NCBI GenBank assembly: GCA_947474365.1
Contig: CANJIU010000082.1
Span: 1-46,403 of the forward strand
DNA: 46,403 bases
Source of the DNA: Opitutia bacterium
GTDB taxonomy: Bacteria; Verrucomicrobiota; Verrucomicrobiia; Opitutales; Opitutaceae
Reading direction: 5' to 3'
Shown: positions 15,135 through 24,978 of the stretch, one piece after another
Layout: every line of letters starts with the position of its first letter
How positions within the stretch are numbered: position 1 is the stretch's first letter
Program-made: the position numbers and the translations under genes
The notes under the pieces: model-generated
The model's input: only the letters and a program-made list of their open reading frames with translations
Told to the model about the DNA's origin: nothing
Database searches by the model: none

Positions 15135-17450
15135 ATGATGCACCGTTTGAGTTTCCTCCGTCTTCCACTCGCGCTCGTTGTCGCCAGCGCGCCGCTGTGC
15201 GGGACGGACGCCAAGCTCGCCGCCGATTTCGCCGCCGACATCCGGCCCACCCTCGTGAGCTATTGCGCGGACTGTCACAAGAAGGGCAAGGACGTCCCGT
15301 TTCTCACCGCCCAAACGCTCGACGACATTTCGCAGCAGCGCAGCACCTGGCGGAGCATCGTTTCGCAACTGCGCAACCGCACCATGCCGCCGCCGGAGGA
15401 GGAGCAGCCCGAAGAGAAGGAGCGCATCCGTCTCTCGACCTGGCTCGCCCGCGCCCTGCGCGAGACGGCGCGGGACCTGCCGGATTTCGCCGGCGCCATC
15501 ACCGCGCGCCGGCTGAACCGGCTCGAATACGACAACACCATCCGCGACCTGCTCGGGCTGGAGTTGAATTATTCCGAGACATTTCCGACCGACGGCGGCG
15601 GCGGCGAAGGCTTCAACAACAACGGCGAAACGCTATTCCTGCCGGCGATCCTGATGGAGCGTTACCTCGAGGCTGCCCAGCAAATCCTCGACCACGCAAT
15701 CGTGTCGCCGCCGCTGCAGCGTCGTCTCGGGCCGCGGGATTTTCAATCGGCCGCGGATGGTGGGAACCTCACCACCGACACGCTCGACGATGGCGACGAG
15801 AGCTCGGTCGCCCTCGGTATTCTGATCGGCGGCGACTACACGGTCCGCATCGCCGCCGAGGCGGTGGGTGAAACACCCGTGTCGATGGCGCTGAAAGTGG
15901 ATGGCATCGCCGCCCACCGTTTTGACGCCCCGGCGGGCGCCGCCACTCCCGAGGGAACGGTTCTCCACCTCACACGCGGCGTGCATACGATTGGACTCCG
16001 GCCGACCGGCGGTGCCGCCCGGATTTCATTCGTGGAAATCAACGAAAAGACCGCGCCGCCATCGGCGGCGAAGCTCGCGGCCCACGCCCGGATTTTCGGC
16101 TCCACCAACGCCGGTGCGCTGCAGAAGGCTCCCCCCGCCGCTCGCCGGGAGGAGGCGGCGAGATGCCTCGGCGCTTTTGCCCGTCGCGCCTTCCGTCGGC
16201 CGGTCTCCGCCCCTGAGCTGGAGCGAATCCTCAGCCTGTACGATCGCTCGGCGGCCCGCGCGGAACCCTTCGAGGAATCCGTGAAACTGGCCCTCAAGTC
16301 GGTGCTGGTGTCACCGCATTTCCTGTTTCGCGTCGAAAACGAACCCGCGACGCCGGGAGTGCACCGCGTCAGCGACCATGAACTCGCGTCGCGCCTCTCG
16401 TATTTTCTTTGGGCGAGCATGCCAGATGAGGAGTTGTCCCGCCTCGCCGACCAGAGACGGTTGCACGAACCGGATGTGCTGGCCGCCCAAGCGGAGCGGT
16501 TGCTCGCGGACAAACGCTCCCGCTCGTTCCTCGACGATTTCACCGGCCAATGGCTCGGCACGCGGGAAGTCGGCGCGAGCGTCGCGTTCACCAAGACCGA
16601 CTTCAAAGGCGTTTACACCAGTGACCTCGCGGACGATTTGCGCGCCGAACCGGGCCACCTGATGCAGCATATTTTCAGCGGCGATCGGAGCCTGCTCGAA
16701 CTGCTCTCGGCTGATTACGCGATCCTCAATCAGCGCATCGCCAAGCACTACGGCATCGACCGCGTGGAGGGCTCGCAGTTTCGCCGCGTCGCGATCACCG
16801 ATGGCCATCGCGGCGGAGTATTGGGGCTGGGCGCCGTCCACATGATCACCGCCCATCCAGATCGGACGAGCCCGGTTTTGCGCGGAGCGTGGGTGCTCGA
16901 TACCCTGCTCGGCACGCCGGTGCCACCGCCGCCGCCGAACGTCCCGCCCCTGCCGACCCCGGCCAAAAACGCCAGAAAGCTGACCGTCCGTGAACAATTG
17001 GCAAAGCATCGCGAAAGCGAGTCGTGCCGCCCCTGCCACGATGTCATCGATCCGATCGGCTTCGGGTTGGAGAACTACGATTTACTCGGTCGCTGGCGCG
17101 ACACCGAAAATGGCCGGCCAATTGACGCGACGGCCACGATGCCCTCGGGGGAAGCGTTCAACGGTCCCGTCGAGTTAAAGCAATTGCTGCTGCAGCGGAA
17201 GGCTGACTTTGCCCGTCACATCACGACGAAAGTGCTGGGTTACGCCCTGGGCCGCAGCCTCGACGATCGCGACGACGGCAGCATCGAGAAGATCGTTGCC
17301 GCCCTGGAACACGAGGGACACCGCGCTCACGCCTTGATTCGCGCCATCGTCCTGAGCACGCCGTTCCGCAACCGCCAGGGCGGAGAGGCACCCGCCGTCC
17401 CCGCGAAGGCGCAGAAAAAGAAAATCATTCCCGCCGCCAAACCGTCCTGA
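15135..17450 (+). CDS. DUF1592-type planctomycete cytochrome c protein
   Basis: A 771-residue exported protein. An N-terminal signal is followed by a cytochrome c-like PSCyt1 domain with heme motif CADCH (44-48). Then come DUF1587 (ARRLNRLEYDNTIRDLLGL), a carbohydrate-binding-like beta domain (about 230-310), DUF1595, DUF1592 (SRLSYFLWASMPDEEL), DUF1588 with a second CxxCH (CRPCH, 631-635, then DVIDPIGFGLENYD) and DUF1585. This is the standard architecture in Planctomycetes and Verrucomicrobia, where such genes pair with DUF1552 genes. Their role is thought to be periplasmic redox chemistry linked to polysaccharide breakdown, but it is not established. ATG codons at 15135 and 15138 are both possible starts; a GAGGAGG ribosome site lies upstream. 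Confidence 0.95.
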   Translation: MMHRLSFLRLPLALVVASAPLCGTDAKLAADFAADIRPTLVSYCADCHKKGKDVPFLTAQTLDDISQQRSTWRSIVSQLRNRTMPPPEEEQPEEKERIRLSTWLARALRETARDLPDFAGAITARRLNRLEYDNTIRDLLGLELNYSETFPTDGGGGEGFNNNGETLFLPAILMERYLEAAQQILDHAIVSPPLQRRLGPRDFQSAADGGNLTTDTLDDGDESSVALGILIGGDYTVRIAAEAVGETPVSMALKVDGIAAHRFDAPAGAATPEGTVLHLTRGVHTIGLRPTGGAARISFVEINEKTAPPSAAKLAAHARIFGSTNAGALQKAPPAARREEAARCLGAFARRAFRRPVSAPELERILSLYDRSAARAEPFEESVKLALKSVLVSPHFLFRVENEPATPGVHRVSDHELASRLSYFLWASMPDEELSRLADQRRLHEPDVLAAQAERLLADKRSRSFLDDFTGQWLGTREVGASVAFTKTDFKGVYTSDLADDLRAEPGHLMQHIFSGDRSLLELLSADYAILNQRIAKHYGIDRVEGSQFRRVAITDGHRGGVLGLGAVHMITAHPDRTSPVLRGAWVLDTLLGTPVPPPPPNVPPLPTPAKNARKLTVREQLAKHRESESCRPCHDVIDPIGFGLENYDLLGRWRDTENGRPIDATATMPSGEAFNGPVELKQLLLQRKADFARHITTKVLGYALGRSLDDRDDGSIEKIVAALEHEGHRAHALIRAIVLSTPFRNRQGGEAPAVPAKAQKKKIIPAAKPS

Positions 17451-17502
17451 CCCATGGGAGCGCGCGGGCGAGCCTCCCGCGATCCCACCTCACCGATCTC
17501 CC

Positions 17503-18873
17503 ATGCACACCCCCATCTCCCGCCGCACGATGTTGAAAGGCTTTGGCGCCGCCCTCGCGCTGCCGTGGATGGAGGCGATGGGTGGACGACTTTTCGGGAA
17601 AGAAGTGCTCGCGAAACCACCACTCCGGTCCGCCTTCGTCTTCATGCCCAATGGCGTGAATCCCGAAAACTGGACGCCGCCCGGGACCGGCGAACGCTGG
17701 GAGCTGACGCCGATGCTGCGACCGCTGGCGCGGGTGAAGGACGACGTGATCCTCCTTGAGAATCTTTTTAACGCCAAGACGGCGGGCCGCAACGGGCACT
17801 GGCCCAAGGTCCCGGCGTTCCTGCACGGTGGATACGTCGTGCGGACGTCAGGCCGCGATCTCGATGTTGGCGGCACCTCCGTCGACCAGGTTATGGCGCA
17901 GCACATTGGCGACCGCACGCCCCTGCCGACGCTTGAGCTCGGCATCGACCCAACGCGCTCCGGGGTAGACAACGCCGGAGGCGGTTTCGCCAAAGTCTAC
18001 GGCTCGCACATCGCCTGGCGCGACCCACACACTCCCGTGCCGAAGGAAATCATCCCGCAACTCGCGTTTGATCGGCTCTTCCGCACGGCCTCGGCCGCCC
18101 CCGTGGTCTCCGGCTTCAACCCGAACCAGCCCGCCGTAATCGAGTCGCTGCAGCGCGACGACACGAGCGTGCTCGATCTCGTGCGCGATGAGGCGCACTC
18201 CCTCAAGCGCCGGATCAGCGCCAACGACAATCAGAAGCTGCAGGAGTATCTGGAATCAGTGCGCTCGATTGAAAAGCGGATCGAAAACACGTTGAAGCCA
18301 CAGAAACGCTGGATCAACGAGGGCCGCTTCGACCTGCCGCGTCCCGGCCCCGGCATTCCGCAGCTGCACCAGGAACACGTGCGCCTGATGCTCGATATTC
18401 TGGTGCTCGCATTTTGGACCGACTCGACGCGCATCGCGACGTTCATGTTCGGCGACGCACAGTCGGGACGGAACTTCGACTTCCTCGGCTTCCAGGGCTC
18501 GTGGCACGGCCTGTCCCACCATCTCAACGAGGAAAAGACCAAGGCCCACTACGAGGCGATCGCAACCTGGCACGTCGGTGAGTTCGCCTATCTGGTGGAA
18601 AAAATGCGCTCCCTTGACGAGGGCGGCACCTCGCTCCTCGACAACAGCATGATCCTGTTCGGCTCGACGCTGAAGGACGGCAACAAACACCTGCACAAGG
18701 ATCTGCCTCTTGTCCTCGCGGGACGCGGTCAGGGCACGCTGCGCACCGGACGGCGCCTGACCGCTCCGCCGGAGACTCCCCTCTGCAACCTCTATCAGGC
18801 GATGCTGCAGCGAAGCGGAATCATGCTCCCCAGCTTCGGTGACAGCACCGGGGTGCTTGAGGGCTTGGTGTAG
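17503..18873 (+). CDS. Tat-exported DUF1552 protein
   Basis: A 456-residue protein matching the DUF1552 family. A twin-arginine signal (SRRTMLKGFGAALALPWMEA) leads into SAFVFMPNGVNPENWTPPG, the typical start of the mature region. Later parts include SWHGLSHHLNEEKTKAHYE and DNSMILFGSTLKDGNKH, which place it near the DUF1501/sulfatase-like alkaline phosphatase superfamily. It follows the DUF1592 gene by 52 bp, the conserved gene pair. Function unknown; it is probably the partner of the diheme protein. It converges with the metallo-beta-lactamase gene, leaving 15 bp between stops. Confidence 0.93.
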   Translation: MHTPISRRTMLKGFGAALALPWMEAMGGRLFGKEVLAKPPLRSAFVFMPNGVNPENWTPPGTGERWELTPMLRPLARVKDDVILLENLFNAKTAGRNGHWPKVPAFLHGGYVVRTSGRDLDVGGTSVDQVMAQHIGDRTPLPTLELGIDPTRSGVDNAGGGFAKVYGSHIAWRDPHTPVPKEIIPQLAFDRLFRTASAAPVVSGFNPNQPAVIESLQRDDTSVLDLVRDEAHSLKRRISANDNQKLQEYLESVRSIEKRIENTLKPQKRWINEGRFDLPRPGPGIPQLHQEHVRLMLDILVLAFWTDSTRIATFMFGDAQSGRNFDFLGFQGSWHGLSHHLNEEKTKAHYEAIATWHVGEFAYLVEKMRSLDEGGTSLLDNSMILFGSTLKDGNKHLHKDLPLVLAGRGQGTLRTGRRLTAPPETPLCNLYQAMLQRSGIMLPSFGDSTGVLEGLV

Positions 18874-18888
18874 TACCGCGACGACGCC

Positions 18889-19875
18889 TCACTTCGCAAT
18901 CTCGCGCGGATTGAGGCCGTGCCCGAGTTCGAAGCCCGCGCCGACCGCTCCGACGACACAGTGGGCGCGGTCGAGCCCCAGGTCCTGGCGAAACCGATAC
19001 ACGGTCTCGATCCCGGTGCAGTGGCAGCCCAGGAAATTGTCGACGCCGAACTCGCGCAATTTGCCCACCGTCCACGTCAGCGTCTCTTCCTTGGCCGAAA
19101 ACAGGTGGATCCCGCCAATCAGTGCGTGCACGCGCGCGGGACGCACCATCGTTCGCGCCTGTTCGATGATGTTGATCACTCCGGCGTGGCCGCAGCCCGT
19201 GACAATCACGAGACCCTGCTCGGTGTTCACCACGAGTGCCATGTCATCGTTGATGGTGTCTTCACGCAAACCCGTGGCGGTCTTCACCTGCGCGCGGCCG
19301 CTCCAATTCCGTTCGGGATGCTTGCGCTTCACCGGCCCGGTCAACCAGACGCCCGGCTGCAACTCGATCGGCTTCGCGTGGACGACAAATTTTCCGCCGG
19401 TGGCCTCGTACTCGGGCTTCGTGAGAATCATCGAGTTCAATTCCACGCCCGGCGGCCAGCCGACGCGTGAGTCAAAAAAGCCCGCCCCCACATGTGCCCG
19501 AGCCAGGGCCGTCGGGTGTTTGGCCATGACGTCTCGCCGCAGCGTCATCAGGCCTCCGATGTGATCGCCATGCCAGTGGCTCAAAATCACGTCAGGCACG
19601 TCGCCGAGATTGAGTTCCATCGTCTGGACGTTCTTCAGCACCACGTCCGATTTTGCTCCCGTGTCGAAAAGGATGCGCCGTCCGTCCGCCTCGACCAACG
19701 CGGCAAAGCCCCACTCCCCGAGTTCGTCGCCGTCGGCGAGCATGGTGGAGAGCACCGTAACCGTGAGGGTGCGAACCTTGGCGGCAGACGATGAAATTCC
19801 CTCGGCCGAAGAGGCGACGCCCGCAAGCAAAGCCCAAAGTGTTAAGCCAATTAAGACGCGGTTGAAGTTGATCAT
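18889..19875 (-). CDS. Exported metallo-beta-lactamase-fold hydrolase
   Basis: A 328-residue protein with signal peptide MINFNRVLIGLTLWALLAGVASSAEG; the start at 19875 was chosen for this. The metal motif is HWHGDH (His100, His102, Asp104, His105). Further ligands are likely the His in VIVTGCGHAGVINII and one in FLGCHCTG near the end. The length and the GCGHAG segment place it with the group related to beta-ribofuranosylaminobenzene 5'-phosphate synthase rather than with true beta-lactamases. The substrate is unknown, and export to the periplasm is unusual for that group. The gene is divergent from the serine hydrolase, with 83 bp between starts. Confidence 0.88.
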   Translation of the reverse strand: MINFNRVLIGLTLWALLAGVASSAEGISSSAAKVRTLTVTVLSTMLADGDELGEWGFAALVEADGRRILFDTGAKSDVVLKNVQTMELNLGDVPDVILSHWHGDHIGGLMTLRRDVMAKHPTALARAHVGAGFFDSRVGWPPGVELNSMILTKPEYEATGGKFVVHAKPIELQPGVWLTGPVKRKHPERNWSGRAQVKTATGLREDTINDDMALVVNTEQGLVIVTGCGHAGVINIIEQARTMVRPARVHALIGGIHLFSAKEETLTWTVGKLREFGVDNFLGCHCTGIETVYRFRQDLGLDRAHCVVGAVGAGFELGHGLNPREIAK

Positions 19876-19958
19876 GGTGAGCGAAACCCGCGAGCGCGGT
19901 CCGGGCATCTGGATTGCTTCGGCGCTCCACTCCCCGCAATGACAAAGGAGGAGCCCCC
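19876..19958. promoter_or_regulatory. Divergent promoter region and strong ribosome site
   Basis: This 83-bp gap separates two divergent starts, so it must hold both promoters. On the plus strand AAAGGAGG (about 19945-19952) lies 6 bases before the ATG at 19959. It is one of the few strong Shine-Dalgarno sites in the window and fixes the serine hydrolase start. Confidence 0.6.
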
Positions 19959-21503
19959 ATGAAATCCTTCACCCTCTGGTTCGCCATCACCACCTCCGGA
20001 CTTGCCGGAGCGGCCGCGCCCTCGCTTCAAACCTACGCCGCGCCCCGTTTCGCGGAGACCGACCGCCGGGCTCGGGTTGAGTCCGTGCGCCCTCAAATCG
20101 ACGAGGTGTTCCGCGAGGCGGCAGCGAAGAAGCACTATCCCGGACTTGCCTGGGGCATCGTGCTCGACGGAGAACTCGTGCATACGGGCGCAACCGGCTT
20201 CGCCAACGTGGAGAAGAAAATCTCCGCGGCCGCCGATACCCGCTTCCGCATCGCGTCGATGACGAAGAGCTTCACCGCACTTGCGATCCTGAAGCTGCGC
20301 GACGCCGGCAAACTCGGCCTCGCCGACCCGGTGGAGAAATTCCTGCCGGAGTTTCACCAAGTCACGCCGCTGACCGTCGATGCCCCGACGATTACTGTGC
20401 GGCACCTGCTGACGATGACGCCGGGATTTCCGGAGGACAACCCGTGGGGGGACCGCCAGCTCGCCGTGAGCGTGAAGGACTTCTCGGCGTTCATCACGGG
20501 CGGCCTCTCGCTCTCGAACGCGCCCGGAATGTCATTCGAGTACAGCAATCTCGCGTTCGCGTTGCTCGGCCAGATCATCGCGAAGGTTTCCGGGGTTCCC
20601 TATCAGCGCTACATCACGCGGGAGATCCTGGAACCGCTCGGCATGCGCGACACGCGTTGGGAATACGAGGATGTCCCGGCGGAAAAGCTCGCGCTCGGTT
20701 ACCGCCGGGAGAACGACGCCTGGAAACTCGAGCCGCTGCTGCACGACGGCACCTACGGTGCGATGGGCGGGTTGCTGACGACCATCAATGACTTTTCCCG
20801 CTACGTGAGCTTCCATCTCGCCGCATGGCCGGCGCGCAACGACCCCGACAACGGCATCGTCCGGCGCGCCTCGGTGCGCGAGATGCAAAAACCCGCCGAG
20901 TTCACCGGTCTCAATGCTTCCGCCAAAAACCTCGCCGGGGAGACCGTGCCGTCCGTTGCAGCCTACGGCTACGGCCTTGGCTGGCAAAGCGACAGCAACG
21001 GCGTGGTGCGCGTGGGGCACGGCGGCGGACTCCCCGGTTTCGGCAGCTACTATCTCCTCTACCCCGACTACGGCTTCGCCGTGATCTCGTTTGCCAACCT
21101 CACGTATGCCGGGACCGCGGCGGCCACCACCAAGGTGGGCGCCCTCTTGATCGAGACAGCGAGACTTCCCCGGCGCACGTTGCCGCCGTCCCCGATTCTT
21201 GAAGTACGCAAGAAACAGTTGGCGGAGATGATCCGCTCCTGGGATCAGAAGCTGGCCGACGCTATCGTGGCGGAGAATTTCTTTCCGGATCGATCCCGCG
21301 AGGCGTGGTCCACACTCGCGCGAGAGACGCTCGCGAAGGCTGGCGCAATCACCTCCGTCGGCGAATTGACGCCGCAGAACCAGCTGCGGGGAACGTTTCC
21401 GTTGATCGGTGAAAAGGGCCGGGTGGACGTCTTCTTCACCCTCACACCGGAGAAAAACCCGCGGGTGCAGGAGCTGAAGCTCACATTCGTGCCCCATCCT
21501 TGA
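19959..21503 (+). CDS. Class C beta-lactamase-like serine hydrolase
   Basis: A 514-residue exported protein. The signal (MKSFTLWFAITTSGLAGAAA) is followed by a beta-lactamase/transpeptidase-like domain with SMTK (Ser100, Lys103), YSN (Tyr195, Asn197) and a GHGGGLPGF segment that stands for the KTG box. About 120 residues at the C-terminus form an extra domain (from LPPSPILEVRKKQLAEMI) seen in several penicillin-binding-protein relatives. The family includes D-amino-acid peptidases, esterases and AmpC; with no ampR or murein gene nearby, esterase or peptidase activity is more likely than antibiotic resistance. Confidence 0.93.
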   Translation: MKSFTLWFAITTSGLAGAAAPSLQTYAAPRFAETDRRARVESVRPQIDEVFREAAAKKHYPGLAWGIVLDGELVHTGATGFANVEKKISAAADTRFRIASMTKSFTALAILKLRDAGKLGLADPVEKFLPEFHQVTPLTVDAPTITVRHLLTMTPGFPEDNPWGDRQLAVSVKDFSAFITGGLSLSNAPGMSFEYSNLAFALLGQIIAKVSGVPYQRYITREILEPLGMRDTRWEYEDVPAEKLALGYRRENDAWKLEPLLHDGTYGAMGGLLTTINDFSRYVSFHLAAWPARNDPDNGIVRRASVREMQKPAEFTGLNASAKNLAGETVPSVAAYGYGLGWQSDSNGVVRVGHGGGLPGFGSYYLLYPDYGFAVISFANLTYAGTAAATTKVGALLIETARLPRRTLPPSPILEVRKKQLAEMIRSWDQKLADAIVAENFFPDRSREAWSTLARETLAKAGAITSVGELTPQNQLRGTFPLIGEKGRVDVFFTLTPEKNPRVQELKLTFVPHP

Positions 21504-21720
21504 CGGGGCGCATCGCGCCAATCGGAAGGCGGGGAACGCCATTGACGACAATCGTGAGATTGCGGGAGCGGCGACGCCCCGGAGAAACGTGACCGAGGCA
21601 TCGCGTCCTCGGAGCCCGAAAATTGGAATCCAGCCAGCCTGAGACGTGCGCGCGAAACCGATCCTTGCGCCCGACGTCTCGCGACAGAAGATACCCGACT
21701 CCCCTTCCCTCCTCATTTCC

Positions 21721-23388
21721 ATGCACGCTCTTCCACCCCTTCGTCGCCTGATTTGCCTGATCGGATTTGCCGCCCTCGCCCTGCGGCTGGCCGCCGCCGA
21801 CTCCGCCGCCCCGCGCTGGAACATCCTCTTTGTCTTCGCCGACGACTGGGGCCGCTACGCGAGCACGTATGCGGCGATCGATGGCAAGCCCTCGTTGAAC
21901 GACGTCATCAAGACGCCGAACGTCGATCGGATGGCGCGCGAGGGCACGACCTTTCGCAATGCCTTCGTCAACGCCCCGTCGTGCACGCCCTGCCGCAGTT
22001 CGCTGCTGTCAGGCCGCTATTTTTTTAACACCGGTCGCGGCGCCATTCTCCAAGGGGCGGTGTGGGATGAGAAGATTCCGAGCTTTCCACTTATGCTGCG
22101 CGATGCCGGCTATCACATCGGCAAGAGCTACAAGGTGTGGAGTCCCGGAACTCCCGCCGACGCACCGATCGGCGGTCAGGCCCATGCCTACGAAAAGGCC
22201 GGCCGCGCTCCGAACAACTTCTCGGAGGAAGCCACTGAGCGGGTCGAAAAAGGGATGACTGTCGCCGCGGCACGGGAGGAGATCCTGGCCCAGGTGCGGG
22301 GCAATTTCGATGCCTTCCTCGCCGATCGGAAGCCCGGCCAGCCGTGGCACTTTTTCTTTGGCCCCACCACCACGCACCGCAAATGGATCAAGGGATCAGG
22401 CAAGGCGCTCTGGGGCATCGAGCCGGAGAAGCTGAAGGGTAAGATGCCCGCCTTTCTGCCCGACGTTCCGGAAGTGCGCCAGGATGTGGCCGACTACCTC
22501 GGGGAATGCCAGGCGGTCGATGCCTACGTCGGAGTCTTACGCGCACGACTTGAGGCGGCCGGCGAACTCGACCGCACCCTCATCGTGATCTCAGGTGACC
22601 ACGGCATGCCCGGCGTACCCTCGGGAAAATGCAATCTCTACGACCATGGCACGGCGGTGGCCCTCGTGATGCGCGTGCCCGGAGGGAAGGCTGGCCGCGT
22701 CGTCGACGATTTCGTCTGCCTGCCGGATCTGGCGCCGACGTTCATGGAGGTCGGCGGGGCCAAACCTCCCGCTGGGCTCTATGGCCGCTCGCTGGTATCA
22801 CTCCTGAAATCGGACCGCAGCGGGCAGATCGAGGCGGACCGCACCTGGGTGATCACAGGACGCGAACGGCATGTGGAGGACGCCCGCGAAGGCTATCTGC
22901 CGTATCCGATGCGCGCGCTGCGCACCAAGGACTTCGTCTACATCCGCAACTTTGCGGCGGACCGCACTCCGATGGGCGATGCCAAAACTGCGCTGCAGCC
23001 CGGTGTGATCGCCAGCGGCGCCCTCGCCGAAACCACGCGGGTGGGATTCGCGGACATGGATGGCAGCCCGACCAAGGAATGGATCATCGCCCATCGGGAG
23101 GATCCACAGTGGAAATGGCATTATGACCATGCGTTCGGGAAGCGGCCAGGGGAGGAACTCTACGACCTGCGCAAAGATCCCGATCAGGTGAAAAACGTCG
23201 CGAACGAGCCCGCCTACGCGAAGACGAAGACCGAAATGGCCGCGCGGCTGATGAAACAACTCACCGACGCCAAGGACCCACGGGTGACCGGCGATGGGAT
23301 GACCTTCGAGCGTCCGCCATTCAGCGGACCGTTGCCCGCTGCACCCGAGGGAAAAAAAGGTCGGAAGTCCGCAAAAACGGAGAACTGA
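21721..23388 (+). CDS. Exported arylsulfatase-family sulfatase
   Basis: A 555-residue sulfatase. Signal peptide near MHALPPLRRLICLIGFAALA; start at 21721. The metal site begins at FADDWG (Asp41, Asp42), and the formylglycine motif is CTPCRSSLLSGR with Cys88 as the residue to be converted (C-x-P-x-R). A second metal segment is VISGDHGMPG. The family removes sulfate esters from polysaccharides or small molecules. No sulfatase-maturing enzyme is in the window. Two serine-hydrolase-family genes are close (serine hydrolase upstream, CE15 beyond the terminator), fitting a polysaccharide-degrading neighbourhood. The 217-bp gap upstream shows nothing I could assign. Confidence 0.95.
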   Translation: MHALPPLRRLICLIGFAALALRLAAADSAAPRWNILFVFADDWGRYASTYAAIDGKPSLNDVIKTPNVDRMAREGTTFRNAFVNAPSCTPCRSSLLSGRYFFNTGRGAILQGAVWDEKIPSFPLMLRDAGYHIGKSYKVWSPGTPADAPIGGQAHAYEKAGRAPNNFSEEATERVEKGMTVAAAREEILAQVRGNFDAFLADRKPGQPWHFFFGPTTTHRKWIKGSGKALWGIEPEKLKGKMPAFLPDVPEVRQDVADYLGECQAVDAYVGVLRARLEAAGELDRTLIVISGDHGMPGVPSGKCNLYDHGTAVALVMRVPGGKAGRVVDDFVCLPDLAPTFMEVGGAKPPAGLYGRSLVSLLKSDRSGQIEADRTWVITGRERHVEDAREGYLPYPMRALRTKDFVYIRNFAADRTPMGDAKTALQPGVIASGALAETTRVGFADMDGSPTKEWIIAHREDPQWKWHYDHAFGKRPGEELYDLRKDPDQVKNVANEPAYAKTKTEMAARLMKQLTDAKDPRVTGDGMTFERPPFSGPLPAAPEGKKGRKSAKTEN

Positions 23389-23405
23389 GCCGGCCTGGCA
23401 AAAAA

Positions 23406-23433
23406 AAGCCCCGCGCCGACTGGCGCGGGGCTT
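23406..23433 (-). terminator. Intrinsic terminator for the minus-strand cluster
   Basis: A perfect 12-bp stem (AAGCCCCGCGCC and its complement, loop GACT at 23418-23421). On the minus strand it is followed by a run of eight T, the reverse of A at 23400-23407. It lies 30 bp past the stop of the GFO/IDH/MocA gene. It is the clearest terminator in the window; the plus strand has no T-tract, so it serves the minus-strand genes. Confidence 0.92.
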
Positions 23434-23463
23434 GAGAGAATACGCTCGAACGGAACGTCCGCC

Positions 23464-24978
23464 TTAAGAAGCGGCGACCGTGCCGGATCCCATCTGCGGA
23501 ATCTTGAAGGCACCGCGGCCCTCGCGCTTGCGAATCGGGCTGTTGTTCGCCGCGTCGGCCACAACCTTTTCCGGGTGCGTCACCATTTCGCGCTTCGCAT
23601 CGATCTGCAGGAGCGGGCCGACGATCGGCTTCGTCACCTCAAGGTCGACTTCGTTCACCTTCAAGTGATCGAGCATGCGCCAATACGCATCCTTGGTGGC
23701 GAGGTTGGAGGCGACGGCATCGGCGAGTTGCGCGTTCGCTTTCTCGGCGCCCGCCAGATACGAGATGTTGGCGAGGTGGCAGAGCGAGGTCGAATAGTGA
23801 CCTTCCTCAAGGATGCCGTGCGTAACCTTGCGCGACTGGAGCGCCTTGATCCAATTCTTGCGGTGCGCACCGTTGTCGCTGCCCTCGAATGCCTCGAGCT
23901 TCTTGCCGTCATTGTCGTAGGCCACCGCAGCGCCGTTTTCGGCGACATTGATGTAGCCGTGCTCGCATTGGACGACAACGCCGACGGAGGACTTCCGGTA
24001 GACGTCCATCGCCCGCATGCCCTTCTTGCGGCCAAGGCCGCGGACTTCGAAGATCAGCGGCGCCTCGTCAAAGTTCATCACCGACACGAGGGTGTTCGGC
24101 GTCTCGGCATCGTCGCGGTAGCCGAAGCGACCACCAAAGCTCATCACGTTTTTCGGGAGCCCCTTGGCGCCGAGCATCCAGCGCGCGACGTCCATCTGAT
24201 GGATGCCCTGGTTGCTGATATCACCACCGCCGTAGTTCCAGAACCAGTGCCAGTCGTAGTGAACCACACCCTTCGGGCCATTGCGAGTCGGCGGCACCAG
24301 CGGCGCCGGGCCCGTCCAAAGATCGTAGTCAATCCCGGCAGGAACCTGTTGCGGTCCGTCATGGAGGCCGATCGAGTCGCGCGGCTTGTAGCAGGTGCCG
24401 GTGACCCACTTGATCTTGCCCAGCTTGCCCGCCCGCAATGACGCGATCGCGTTCATGATCTGCTCGGACGAACGGTTCTGCGTGCCGATGAGGGCGATGT
24501 TCTTCGAGTATTTTCTCGCCGCCTCGACGGCTTGGCGACCTTCCCAGATATTGTGCGAAAGCGGCTTCTCGACGTAGACGTCCTTGCCGGCCTGCAGCGC
24601 GGCGATTGTGATAATCGAGTGCTGGTGATTCGGCGGCGCGAGTACGACGGCATCGACCTCCTTGCTCTCAAGCATCTTCCGGTAGTCCTTGTATTCGGCA
24701 ACCTTCAGGCCGGCCTTGTTCGCCGCGTCGCGACCGCGCGCGAGAACCGCGTCGTCCACATCGCAAATCGCCGCGAGGATCGCGCCGTCGAGTTTGCTCT
24801 TGCTGCCCGGAAGGTAGTTCTGGAGGTGACCCCAGCCTTGGGCGTTGAAGCCGACGATACCGATGCGAACATTACCGTTGGCGCTGCCGGCGCCGAAGAG
24901 CCGCGGGCGCGCAACGGAAAGGGCGGCGCCCCCGAGGATCGTGGTTTTGAGGAAGTCTTTGCGTGACCAGTTTTTCAT
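23464..24978 (-). CDS. Exported GFO/IDH/MocA-family oxidoreductase
   Basis: A 504-residue protein. The start at 24978 (MKNWSRKDFLKTTILGGAAL) gives a Tat-like signal with Arg-Lys in place of Arg-Arg. The Rossmann motif is RIGIVGFNAQGWGH; the EKP motif is in VYVEKPLSHNIWEGRQAV; the middle has NYGGGDISNQGIHQMDVARWML. It resembles the other oxidoreductase in the window in layout but not closely in sequence. It is the last gene before the strong terminator, 205 bp downstream of the CE15 esterase. It may be the final gene of the receptor-esterase cluster or have its own promoter in that gap. Confidence 0.92.
   Translation of the reverse strand: MKNWSRKDFLKTTILGGAALSVARPRLFGAGSANGNVRIGIVGFNAQGWGHLQNYLPGSKSKLDGAILAAICDVDDAVLARGRDAANKAGLKVAEYKDYRKMLESKEVDAVVLAPPNHQHSIITIAALQAGKDVYVEKPLSHNIWEGRQAVEAARKYSKNIALIGTQNRSSEQIMNAIASLRAGKLGKIKWVTGTCYKPRDSIGLHDGPQQVPAGIDYDLWTGPAPLVPPTRNGPKGVVHYDWHWFWNYGGGDISNQGIHQMDVARWMLGAKGLPKNVMSFGGRFGYRDDAETPNTLVSVMNFDEAPLIFEVRGLGRKKGMRAMDVYRKSSVGVVVQCEHGYINVAENGAAVAYDNDGKKLEAFEGSDNGAHRKNWIKALQSRKVTHGILEEGHYSTSLCHLANISYLAGAEKANAQLADAVASNLATKDAYWRMLDHLKVNEVDLEVTKPIVGPLLQIDAKREMVTHPEKVVADAANNSPIRKREGRGAFKIPQMGSGTVAAS

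Noticed and set aside
19959..21503. Antibiotic-resistance beta-lactamase
   Set aside because: It has the class C fold and catalytic residues, but also an extra C-terminal domain and no ampR. The broader serine hydrolase family is a safer call.
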